Source of the DNA: Isoetes taiwanensis
Lineage: Eukaryota; Streptophyta; Lycopodiopsida; Isoetales; Isoetaceae
Assembly (NCBI GenBank): GCA_021234155.1
Contig: JAJEKV010000030.1
Coordinates: forward strand, 15,798,003 to 15,862,002
Direction: 5' to 3'
DNA length: 64,000 nucleotides
Each line of letters starts with the position of its first letter. Position 1 is the stretch's first letter. The notes beneath the pieces are model-generated. The model ran no database searches, had not been told where the DNA came from, and saw nothing but the letters and a program-made list of their open reading frames with translations. Both the position numbers and the translations under genes were made by a program. Positions 34,147 through 44,116 of the stretch are shown here, piece after piece.

Positions 34147-34689
34147 GTGCTGTGGAGTTGTCCATTGCTGGAGCTGCAGCTATGGCGGAAGTCTGGCCGG
34201 CCTTGTCATCTCCACTTCGCCTCCATCTTCAGTCCGAAACGTTTCAAAACAGGGGAAGAGCTCTTCAAGAGCTTGGCCAAAGGAAAGCTCCACTCTGGAA
34301 AAATGGCTCCTCTGCATGAGGCAGAGGCTGTGATTGCAGAGGCCATAGGCAGCCAGAGCTTTGGCAGATTCCCAGAGGGTTTTTTGAGCTCTGCTTTGCA
34401 GGCCTGTCTCCTCACCTTCTTCAGGAAAATTTCTAGCTATGAATTTTGCACTAGAGCTGCATCATTACCATTTCTCCATAGCCCTGCGCAGCAAAAAGCT
34501 GCAAGAATCAGACTGCTCAAAGACGTCTTTGCAGGGGGAGCTGCCGAAATCTTCACAGGATTAGCCCTAAAGCATCCCCTGACCATCTCACATGTCCAAA
34601 ATTCAAGGTACTGCTTCGCATCGCGGCTCGCACCAAAATGCCCAAAGAAAAAACTCGCTTTTTTCCGCCAATTTGGTTCGGTTTCTTAA
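34147..34689 (+). CDS. 180-codon ORF inside the CACTA element, unrecognised
   Basis: This is the longest frame in the CACTA interior and is less AT-rich than its surroundings. The middle (KMAPLHEAEAVIAEAIGSQSFGRFPEGFLSSALQACLL) reads like a normal globular protein. The N-terminal ~35 codons and the last ~25 look non-coding, so the real exon is probably inside these limits. The opening codon is CTG. A captured exon is one explanation. I know no family for it. Confidence 0.3.
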   Translation: MLWSCPLLELQLWRKSGRPCHLHFASIFSPKRFKTGEELFKSLAKGKLHSGKMAPLHEAEAVIAEAIGSQSFGRFPEGFLSSALQACLLTFFRKISSYEFCTRAASLPFLHSPAQQKAARIRLLKDVFAGGAAEIFTGLALKHPLTISHVQNSRYCFASRLAPKCPKKKLAFFRQFGSVS

Positions 34690-36039
34690 CTACTCCCTGC
34701 ATTTAATCTTGATCTAAAAACAAATCTTGGCTGGAATTATGGCCCAACAAAAGGCTACATGCTTCAGCTTACTCTAAGAATGAATTGAACTCGTGAAGCT
34801 AAACATGGTAACTTTGTTAACAATCTGGCGACATCAGATTATTGGCCTAATCATGGTTAGATGCGCACCGTGCCGATAGGATGTTGCCTCGAGACCTGTC
34901 TGCAGGAAGTTGCCTCCGGAATCCGCCTCGGATTTGGTCGGGCCAACACAATAGGAATTTTACCGCCCAAATGCCCGGATTAGTGTTAGCTGGAGCAAGA
35001 TAATCGCCAAAGCCACAAGCCTATTTAGCTTTGTAGTCTTAACAACCTGAAGTAAAGTGTAGTCTTAACAAATTGAAGCGGTGTAACCTTACAAAGCAGA
35101 GGAACTCCAATGCTTCACAGAATTGAGACGTAATACTATTTCTTTCTCGTTAAAATTACTTTCCTTTCTTCTTAATTCCTCATCAAAAAACCTCCATATC
35201 CATTCGGAAGGGGCTGCACATGAGGGCGAAAAGGGCCCCTCTGTTTGGGACCATCGACCAAAACCAAACCAGGTCTTTAGTCGCTTTCGGACCGCTCCAT
35301 ATTTTCGATTCATTAACTTATAGTTTCTCACCTTTTTGAAGCTTTGTACAGATGAGATTGAAGATCTTAGCACGCCGGATGTGACACAGGACCAGTATCA
35401 TAGATATGAGGCAAGTGCCTGCAAAATCTACATCTGAATATTTCATGTTTGAAAAGCTTGGCTTAAAATAATCTTGGAGTCCAAAAAATTTGTGGGTTAC
35501 TTGCAAGTTTTGTTCTTTGCATGTGGTTTCGTTGCAATTTTTGCTGCCAAATCTTCTATTCTGACCTGGTTGCAAATGCATGTGGCAGGCTCTGCCTGGG
35601 AGCGGATACCCTACTTAAGGTCTTATCTACCTTTTATTTCTGCCCCATCTTCTAGATTCCACCTCTTTTCCCGTTCTTGGAGCTTCCAATCTATTCTATG
35701 AGTTGTCAAATTTTTTATCATGTTGCTTCGGCTTTGCCTTCTAACAAATGGATTAGATTTGTGGCAAATAGGCTTGGATATAGACAGCGCTTAAGTTTTG
35801 TTCAATTGGGTTGGATTTGTGGCAAATGTCTGGATACATGGATACAGGAATGTATAAATCTTGTAAATTTGTTTCAGATATCAATGGCAGCAAGCAAATT
35901 TTGCTACAAAAAAAATTTATGTATCAACATTCTTCTTTTTATATAAATCTATATATCTGTAAATCTATGCATGTTCATTTTATATAAATCTATGGATCAA
36001 CATTCTTCTTTTGTGAGAAAAATAACACTTGAAAACAAT

Positions 36040-36732
36040 AGTTATTTCTTAAAAACCACACTTTTCCTAAAAAACACGTATCAATATAAAAAAAAAAAAA
36101 AACACTTAGAAACAACATAATTAAAAAAAAACCACATTTTTTTTAAAAAGCACCTGTCATTTTGTTAAGAAAATAACACTTAGAAACAACAGAGTTAAAA
36201 AAAAACCACATTCTTCTTAAAAAACACATAGAAAACAACACTTAGAAACAACAGAGTTTACAAAAAACCACATTCTTCGTAGAAAACACATATCACTTTT
36301 TTAAGAAAACAACATTTAGAAACAACATAGTTAAAAAAAAAAACAAAGAAACTACGTGTAGTTTCTAGCAAAATCGGACAAAATTCTATACGTAGTTTTT
36401 TAGTGTTTTTTTTTCATACAAAACAATAGTTAAAAACTACATATGGACCTTTTAGGTTTTATTAAGAACCACATGTCTATTTTAGAAAAAGCAACACTTG
36501 AAAACCACATCTACTTCTAAAAAACAACATGTAGACACACATGTAATTCCTACGTGTAGACAATCTTGACAAAACTCTACGTGTAGACTTTTGGCAACAA
36601 AAACTACATGTATAAAAATTTTGCTAAAAACTACACGTCATTTCTAGCAAATCCGGACAAAAAACAACACGTAGTTTTTTGGTGTTGTTTTTTTGCAAAA
36701 AAGACACTGAAAAACAACATGTGGACCTAGTT
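36040..36732 (-). repeat. Right subterminal repeat array of the CACTA element
   Basis: Repeated AAAACAACACTTAGAAACAAC, AAAAACCACAT and AAAACTACATGT words are the reverse complements of the left-arm motifs, so the two arms form long, diverged subterminal inverted repeats. Confidence 0.75.
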
Positions 36733-36746
36733 TTGGGGTGGTAGTG
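36733..36746 (-). repeat. CACTA right terminal inverted repeat
   Basis: TTGGGGTGGTAGTG, followed by TSD TGT at 36747-36749. Confidence 0.9.
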
Positions 36747-38200
36747 TGTGGACGTCAACAATCAGCCTGTCCGCATTGCTGCAAATCTTCCGACACCCTA
36801 TCGTCACGGGGCCGTCACGCTCTTCAAAAAGTTCAAACACATTTTCGCCTGGAGCTACAGAGACCTTCGGGGAATCAACAAAACCTTGGGGGAACTCACC
36901 ATTCCTACCAAATCGATGCACGCCCCGTATAGCAACGACAAGCATCGGCTCAACCCCAATTCGCGGATCGCATCAAGGCGAAATTGACAAACTCCTTGCC
37001 GCGGGTTTGATCTATGAGGTCAAACATTGCGAATGGGTGAGCCCCATCGTCATTGCACTCAAACACAATGGTAAGATCCGTTTGCGTGGACTACCGAAAA
37101 CTCAATCAGCCACGGGCGTGATCATTTTCCACTTCCCTTCACGCACTGAGGTTCGAAGAGGTTCTTTGGACATGAGATGTACTCCTTCATGGATGGTTTT
37201 TTCGGCTACAATCGATCTCAATCAAAGAACGATCAACTCAAGACTACTTTCACCACCCGTGGGGCACTTTTTGCCTACAAGGTGGTTCCTTTTGGATTAT
37301 CAAACTCTCCATCCACGTTTCAAGCGATCATGCTCTAAATTTTTTCATGATTTTATGAAGGAAAATCCCTTCTTACAAATTTTTCAAGATGACTTCTCGC
37401 CTCTGGTTCCATGGTGACCATTTGGATAAATTGGAACTTCGTCTTTCAGAAATGTGATGAGTCCGGCATTAGTCTCAATCCAGAGAAATGCACCTTTTGC
37501 GTCACTTCAGGTGTTCTGTTAGGACACGTAGTCAGCAAAGCAGGCATCACCACGGATCCTGCCAAAATCAGTTGTGTGCTCAAGGCTCAAGCACCAGCCA
37601 ATATCAAGGAGACACGCTCTTTCCTGGGTAAGGTCAATTATTACTCTACCTTCATTCCTGGACTTGCAGCCATTGCAGATCCCATTCATAAACTCTCACG
37701 GTGATGAATCCACCTGGGCTTGGAATTCCCAGCGGATCTTCGCTTTCCAACAGGTTGAAGCTCTTGCTTACTCGGCCCCGGTTCTTGTTCTTTCTCAATG
37801 GGACAAGCCCTTTCACGTCCATGTAGATGTCACCGGCGTTTGCTATTGAGCTGTTCTTTCTCAAGAATATGATGCGCACATCGACAAACCAAAACGAGAT
37901 CGCCGGTAGGAAACTCAATTCTGCTGAGCGCAACTACTCTGCCACAGAGCGTGAAGCCTTGGGTTTAATTTTATGTGTCCAACGCGCTTCCGTCACTATC
38001 TTTTGGGCGGTCGGATCAAATTCTTTGTTGACCACCAAGCACTTCTTTATTTGATCAACAAATCCCGCCACACGGCCGCATTGCTCGTTGGGTCCTCCTT
38101 CTGCAAGAATTTGCACCTTTTGAAATTGTTCACAAGGCAGGCAAATCTCATGTTGTCCCGGATTATCTTTCACGCATCCACACAGATGATCCCTCCACTG
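36747..38200 (+). pseudogene. Ty3-gypsy reverse transcriptase and RNase H
   Basis: The frame that stopped at the CACTA left end resumes here in phase (VNNQPVRIAANLPTPYRHGAV, HIFAWSYRD). RT segments follow in shifting frames: EIDKLLAAGLIYEVKHCEWVSPI, IDLNQ, the catalytic region FQDDF (about 37383, in place of the usual FVDDF/YMDD), LNPEKCTFCVTSGVLLGHVVS and FLGKVNYYSTFIPG. The RNase H part includes KLNSAERNYSATEREALGLI and [17 protein letters not shown]. At least six frame changes show decay. These enzymes would copy the genomic RNA inside the particle. Confidence 0.85.
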
Positions 38201-38289
38201 GAGTCTCAGACGCCTTTCCTGACGCTCAACTCTTTCTGGTCACGGCAACACCACATTGGTTCCATGACTTTCAGCAGTATCTCCTCACA

Positions 38290-39594
38290 GGCGCTCTTCC
38301 ACCAGAGGACGCCACGCTCTCTCAAGCCAAGCGACAATCCCGACGACATCAATTTCTCCGTGAGGTCCGTGACTACACCATGGTTGCAGGCCATCTTTAC
38401 AAAAAGGGTAAGGATACCGTCCTTCGACGCTGTGTTCTCCCTCATGAGGTCCCAGATATTGTTCGAGAAGCCCATGAAGGGCTCGGTGGTGGTCATTTTC
38501 ATGGTGACACCACGGCACGCAAAATCCTTCTTGCTGGTTATTTTTGGCCCACGCTCTTCAAAGACGCTCACGCCCACGCCCGCACGTGTGATGCTTGCCA
38601 GCGTGTGGGACGGCCCACGGCCCGTGACGCTCTTCCCTTGACGCCGGTCGCCACGCCACTTCCCTTCAGCAAATGGGGAATGGATTTTGTGGGACCCATC
38701 GATCCTCCTGCGCGGCACACCCGTGCCCGCTACATTCTGGTTCTCACTGACTACGCTACCAAATGGGCGGAAGCTTGCGCACTTCGGACAAACACTGCGG
38801 CAAGCAATGTACCAAGGTCATCTATCAACAAATCATCATGATTCGATTGCCCCACACGAGCTGGTCAGTGATCGTGGTGTCCATTTTATCAATCATACCA
38901 TCAAGGAGCTGACGGATTATCTACTGATACATCATCACAAGAGCACACCTTACTATCCTCAGGGGAACGGTTTGGCTGAAAGCACCAACAAAACTCTGGT
39001 CACCATTCTCAAGAAAATTTGTGACGCTTCTCGCACTGACTGGCAAAACAAACTTCCCTACTGTTCTTTGGGCTTACAATACTTGTTTCAAAATCGCTCA
39101 TCTTGGTCACACTCCTTTCAAATTGGTTTATGGTCAAGAAGCTCTCATGCCTTTTGAGTACATTCTCCCAACTCTCCGTTTTCAACTAGCTACACCCATA
39201 ATCCGCTGCTGTTGCACTCAAAGAAAGGGTTTATCAATTGGAACAGTTGGATGAACTTAGAAGGGATGCTTATATTCGTGTTCTTCATGGACAACAGTTG
39301 CAAAAATCCTTACATGATAAACGTCTGAAGACAAAAACATTCAACGAAGGAGATTTGGTTCTTCTTTATGATTCTCGGTACAAAAATTTTCCGGGTAAGC
39401 TTAAGTTTCGATGGCTTGGCCCTTATCGAATTGTTCAAGTTGTGCAACCCAGGGTTTTTCAGATGGCGGAGTTAGATGGAACTCCATTACCTACACTGGT
39501 TAATGGCTTTCGCCTCAAAACATTTCATACCACAGAAAGTGAAACTCAACAAACAGATGCTGTTCCAGACACAAACACAACAGATAGTGACTAA
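38290..39594 (+). pseudogene. Ty3-gypsy integrase
   Basis: The HHCC zinc domain reads [21 protein letters not shown]...CDACQR (about 38465-38600). The catalytic core keeps MDFVGP (first Asp, about 38683), VSDRGVHF (second Asp, about 38865) and NGLAESTNKTL (Glu, about 38970), although a shift near 38820 separates the first Asp from the others. The C-terminal part (39238-39594) has FNEGDLVLLYDSRYKNFPGKLKFRWLGPY, the GPY/F module, and no chromodomain, as expected for Tat/Athila. Confidence 0.87.
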
Positions 39595-39675
39595 ACCAGC
39601 GGCATATTTATATTATAGGTGGAATTTTTTACAAAATGTGGGCAACGCCCAGCTATTTCCGCTATGGGCACTGCC

Positions 39676-39689
39676 CTATATATAAAAAC
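39676..39689 (+). promoter_or_regulatory. TATA-like box downstream of integrase, plus strand
   Basis: CTATATATAAAAAC lies about 85 bp after the pol stop. It could drive a sense transcript of the extra 3' region. This rests on motif and position only. Confidence 0.3.
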
Positions 39690-39732
39690 GGGCTCAGAGC
39701 CCTATCTACTAAGTCCTAAGAAGAAAAACCCT

Positions 39733-39999
39733 CTACTCCGGGTTAGGGGCAGAGGTGATACGCAGGATGTGGTAGAGATTATGCTCCGGGTCCCAGCGAA
39801 GGTGCAGAATCACCTCCATCCCGTTGGTCTTAGGATCGGGATGCTCAGCCATCCCGGCACACCACCCGTCTATCGCCATGCCACGGTTGTGGCAACGCCA
39901 GAGGTCCAGACAATCCATCTTGCAGGTAATCCACTCCAAACAGTTTGAAGGCATAGTGCAGTGATCATGCAAACCAGTCGCAGACATACTGAGCGCCAT
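39733..39999 (-). CDS. Antisense ORF between pol and 3' LTR
   Basis: On the minus strand ATG 39999 opens 89 codons to 39733. The peptide is Cys/His/Trp-rich in its first half (ATGLHDHCTMPSNCLEW, CKMDCLDLWRCH) and ends WDPEHNLYHILRITS. A TATA-box TGGCTATATAAG lies on the minus strand at about 40029-40040, about 32 bp upstream of the ATG. Antisense genes in the same place are known in the Tat lineage (for example gene23 of Grande). I cannot show sequence similarity to that gene from memory. Its role, if any, is unknown. Confidence 0.45.
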   Translation of the reverse strand: MALSMSATGLHDHCTMPSNCLEWITCKMDCLDLWRCHNRGMAIDGWCAGMAEHPDPKTNGMEVILHLRWDPEHNLYHILRITSAPNPE

Positions 40000-40028
40000 C
40001 GGATGTCTTCGCTTCACTCCCGGTTCGT

Positions 40029-40040
40029 CTTATATAGCCA
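40029..40040 (-). promoter_or_regulatory. TATA box upstream of the antisense ORF
   Basis: GGCTATATAAGA on the minus strand is correctly oriented and spaced for a transcript covering the ORF at 39999-39733. Confidence 0.4.
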
Positions 40041-40529
40041 ACCGAGGAACTCCTTGTCGACGTGGACCAATCAAAAAAAAATCGCCAACGTGTTTGCAAT
40101 GCAAGGCTGTTTCTAAAATGAGAATCTTTTCTCCCGCCGCATATCTAGCCATGGTACCTTCTGACACATTCGTTTTAATGATATCCCACTTCGAGTTGCC
40201 AGCATTAAATACCATTTCTTCTTTTCACGCCCGTCAACCATTAATGTGCCTCCTTTTGCCACCTGTCCCATCCGATCATTCTCTCACGTCTCATCTCCAC
40301 CGTTCCTTGCTTCTCCCTTTACTGTTTGGGGACTTAGCCAAAATTTTGTCTTTCAATCGCCTCCTTAGCATCTATCGCCACCTGGCATCATCAACGGGTG
40401 CAGTTTCGCCCTCATCATGCCCCTTCACCTCCATTTGCGCGCCCTAAACCTTTTCGTCTCTCTGCACCTTCGTCCTCCGTTCTCCGCTCTCCGCCTTTGC
40501 ATCACCGTTCTTTTTCGAAGCTCTTTGCC

Positions 40530-43521
40530 ATGGCTGCACCAAAATTTCCTACACTTCAAGCTACTGCTCCCAGGGAACCGGCTCTTTTCGAGTCAGTATC
40601 CTTCTTGACGCCCACTTTTCGTGAAGCACTTGTTGGCCCAAATCGTGAAGTCGCGGAATGCCAGAAGCTTTCTGCATTCTCACAAATGGAACTCCCGGCT
40701 CCAAATCCAGACCAATTGAAGCAGTTCATCGCTCACATCGTCAACAGCCCGAATGGATACGCTACTGTGGTCGATGGCACCACCATTTTGCTGACCCAAA
40801 GACCTTATTTCGAGGTATTCCATATTCCTTTGCAAACCCCTTGTTTATCTTGGGCTGCCTTACAGGATCTCGATGTCACTGAGTTTGGTGCTCCTGCTTA
40901 TCAAGCGAACATGCATCGCCTGACAAATATTGACAAGACCCATGAAACTTTTGTTAAGTTTCTGTGGCGAAAGTTCCTTGGGTATTCTATCAAGAACACC
41001 CATATCAATAAGCCTTTCTATAATTTGGTGATCACTGCTATCCGCTCCAACCACCACATTGATTGGCCCCAATTGTTGTTCTACCGCCTTCTTCAAGAGG
41101 TTCACCGTCTTAGGGCTGCCCCTCTTCTATCTCTCAAGTCTCGTGGGTGGCCATCTTCAAGCCATCATCCGTCATTACTTTCCTCCAACACCTCCTAATT
41201 CTCATGATTCCACTCATCGCCAGTCCCTTCCTCAAACTCACCAAGTTGGCACTTCACGCCCTTCTTCTTCCGGGTCATGTCAACCTTTCAAAGACACGCA
41301 TGTCACTTTGTCTCCTCCTCCTCTACGTAAAACCAAGCACTCTAGTTCTCACCATGTCTCCCAAATGTCACAAACAAGGCAACAAAGAGGCTCCACCACC
41401 TCCGCACCCTCGCCGGTTTGTTGTATCAATATCAGCCAGGATGTTCAAGCTTTGCTCTCAAGTTACAAGAATCGGGAAGCTCTCATGAATGGGGTTCAAA
41501 CGCCCTGGAGGCCTCCTCGACGCGGTTCACCGCGACCTTCAAGCTGCTACCACGCAAGTTCATACGGAGACCCAGCTTCAAGACAAGCACGCAGGTTTTT
41601 TACGTGCCCGTGAGGATCTAAAGGCTGCCCAAAATCAGAATAATCGCTTGCCGATCGCAGGGCTCAATTGCGAGACCACCATTCAGAATTATTGGAGCAG
41701 TCAAGGCAAGAGAGACTCTCTTGGTTGACAAGGATAAAGACATTGCCAAACCTGGACACGCCATCTACGTAACTCTCTCGAAATTACAACACTCAAGCCC
41801 AAGACTTACAAACGGCGTGGACGCTCAAATTGCCTCTTTTGACGGCTTTTCCATCCAGACCTCTCAGCTTACATCCCTCCAAGATCGCTTACGGAGGTTC
41901 GGAACACGAAAATTCTTGATGACGCTGAGATTGCCGTGCTCCGACTCAATGTACCTGGGCAATCCTCCTCACATGCCACGACTTCTCAGGAACGGGTCCG
42001 TGACCAGTCACGCCTTCCGTTAGAAAAGGAGCACCGGATCCGTGACCTCGAACAACGCCTACAAACAAGCTATTGATCTGGCGATGAGGCTCAGACCAAA
42101 CTTGAAGGCTATGTTACCATTGCTCTCAACCTGCATGTTGACTTCCCTATTCCTTCCAGTTATCTGGATTATGTGGTTGCCCGCCGCCACCTCTTTCTTC
42201 TGAAGTGGCATACGGCTGATGGTCCTGTTGATGTTCCCTGCAAGACGCGCAGATTTTCTTTGGATCCGGACGGACCTTTTCGTTGAAGACAAAGGTTTAT
42301 TCTGCGCCCTTTTAGTCTTTGATATCATTCACTGTGACGATCCGGATATGACCACCTTCAGAGTTGTTCAGCCAATGGCGTACATTTTTCATGATTTCTA
42401 TCTAGCTGATACACAGGACAAATTTCGAGATGGGCCACATCAGAACTTTCAGGGTGATCCCACACTTCAATGGTTGCTTTTGGATAACAACCCCTATCTC
42501 TCTGATCATGATCAGACACATGCTCTTCATCAAGAGTACATGCCTGAGCTTGCTCATCATTTGCCTCTCTGGCAAGCTGAAGCGCTGCAACAGATAAGGA
42601 AGTATCTGGGACATCCCAGGATCTTCCCTTTGCACAAGTTTATATGCAAAGACTGGCTGGTTACAATCAACTGCGTGCTTTTCGGATAGCAAGGCGGTCC
42701 CCACGGGTTGGGATAGCCCTCCCAGAAACTCTCGGCTCCCTCGCTACGTTTGGGACCATTGGTGCAAAGCTCTTGATCCGCCCTTGTCAGGTGAATTCAG
42801 GGAGCAGGCTCAGCAGCCCACGCCCACGGGCATGGTCCCCTCTCCCTATGCTTCCCTGGGTGTCCCTCCATGCCCCAGGTTCCTCACCTCTGATTGGCAT
42901 CTCCCCTTTTGTACCAAGGTCATCGATGGCCATCTTTGGATGGACTCCTACCCAGATCTCGACGGATCTCGGTGGGATCCCCGTTTTGTTCGCCGCTCCA
43001 ATTGGGAGGATGGTGCCACCATTGATAACACTACAAATTGGATCTATATTGCCAATGAGCGTGGTTGGCAACGCCCTGCTGATGCTCTTCATGGTCTTGA
43101 CACCTTCTTGCAGCATGCCGCCACCTCACCAGATCCCCGATCCACAGACAACATTTGGTTTTCGTCTTTGCTCTCAAATGCATCTTTGGTCAGCTCTTTA
43201 AATCGGCGTCCCATCTTTCACTGCAATCCGAATTCCAGCGTCAGTGCCTTCGGTCTCCAGACCTGCCTACTCATGGAGTGCCAGTTTGTTTCTTCTGAAG
43301 CCCATGCTGCCCTTGAAGACATGGTGCGCTCTCATTTTCTCATTGATCGCGATCCCGCCCTTGGGCTCAACACTCCTCGCTCTTCAAATCGCGGGATCTC
43401 ATTGGCACTTACCATAATGGTGCCCGTCCTCACTCCCATGAGGATCACTTTCGGGGTGATGGCTTCCAGCCCTCGAAACACTTCCTCCTTTTCTTCACCA
43501 CGAGTGTCGTTTTTGTGGGAG
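40530..43521 (+). pseudogene. Extra sense coding region between pol and 3' LTR
   Basis: An ATG at 40530 starts MAAPKFPTLQATAPREPALF, and the frame continues (TPTFREALVGPNREV, ETFVKFLWRKFLGYSIKNTHINKPFYNLVITAI) to about 41140. Later frames give further coding-like stretches at 42219-42689 (LFVEDKGLFCALLVFDIIH, DPTLQWLLLDNNPYLSDHDQTH) and 42784-43290 (LTSDWHLPFCTKVIDGHLWMDSYPDLDGS). This is the position of the additional or env-like ORFs of Tat/Athila elements. The first part resembles plant transposon-associated proteins of unknown function. I see no clear signal peptide or fusion-protein features. Several shifts break it. Confidence 0.55.
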
Positions 43522-44116
43522 TGTTAGTCACAATGCCTCGGTACAGTGGGACTATTCATGCATCTGACGAACCAGGTCAAGAACAAGGATCCCGCGATCG
43601 ACCACCGGTCAGCCATCAAAGGCTGGCAGAAGACCAAGCGGCGGACCACGCGATCAAAGCTGCGTCCCGGACATCAACAGGCGCCCTTTCGGACAAGTGG
43701 TGGCCCGTCACTTTGACATCGGCGTCGGCGTGATTCTAGGCACTTCAAGAGGCACCGCCGGCATTCCTCAGAATCAGGCCTCCTTCCGTGAGTCGGCACC
43801 GAGATCATCAAAGTGTCTATATTGGGCCAAAGGCCATTGTACTATATATATGAGTAGAGCTAGCACATGAGTTTTTGAGATGAGTTTTGAGTCTTGTCTC
43901 ACTTCAGTTTTCTCTCGATTGTGAGAGCTCATGTATGTTCATCATTGATATCAAGGAAGCTTATCATTTTCCTCTCATTGTTCTCTTTTGTTCTGTTTTC
44001 TTCTTCTTGTTCTCTTCTTGCAAATCCCGTGACATAGTCCCCGGATTCTCTCAATTAGATCTCGGGTCCTCCACAGAGGGCTGTCTTGCAGAGTTCCAGA
44101 ACCCAGACCCCAAACA
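43522..44116 (+). mobile_element. 3' LTR of the Ty3-gypsy element
   Basis: It starts TGTTAGTC after a short purine-rich GTGGGAG and ends CAAACA. It has the same TATA region (43838-43851) as the 5' LTR. The L1 sequence resumes immediately after. Confidence 0.85.

Larger units (their letters stand above)
25244..36746. mobile_element. CACTA (En/Spm-like) DNA transposon, 11,503 bp, non-autonomous
   Basis: The left end reads CACTACCACCCCAA (25244-25257) and the right end TTGGGGTGGTAGTG (36733-36746), an exact 14-bp terminal inverted repeat starting with CACTA. The 3-bp TSD TGT flanks it (25241-25243, 36747-36749). Subterminal arrays of GTGTAGTTTTTAAG / GTGTTGTTTTT words on the left and their complements on the right resemble the TNPA-binding arrays of Spm. 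No transposase domain is visible, so it would depend on proteins from elsewhere. The interior holds a MITE, minisatellites and possibly captured sequence. Confidence 0.9.
21481..44116 (+). mobile_element. Ty3-gypsy LTR retrotransposon, Tat/Athila-like, itself split by a CACTA element
   Basis: Two related LTRs (21481-22076 and 43522-44116) flank gag, protease, RT, RNase H and integrase in gypsy order. The primer site resembles tRNA-Asp, as in Tat/Athila elements. Extra coding sequence lies between integrase and the 3' LTR, a Tat/Athila trait. Without the 11.5-kb CACTA the element is about 11.1 kb. The L1 flank ends GCAGC at 21480 and the right flank starts CTTGC at 44117, so no clean 5-bp TSD is visible. 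Numerous stops and shifts indicate it is inactive. Confidence 0.88.

Noticed and set aside
25244-36746. A transposase gene for the CACTA element
   Set aside because: No frame in the interior shows TNPD/TNPA-like motifs or adequate length, so the element is treated as non-autonomous.
37652-38718. Long minus-strand frames across the gypsy RT and integrase
   Set aside because: They are antisense shadows of recognisable RT, RNase H and integrase coding and, unlike 39733-39999, have no own promoter or separate region.
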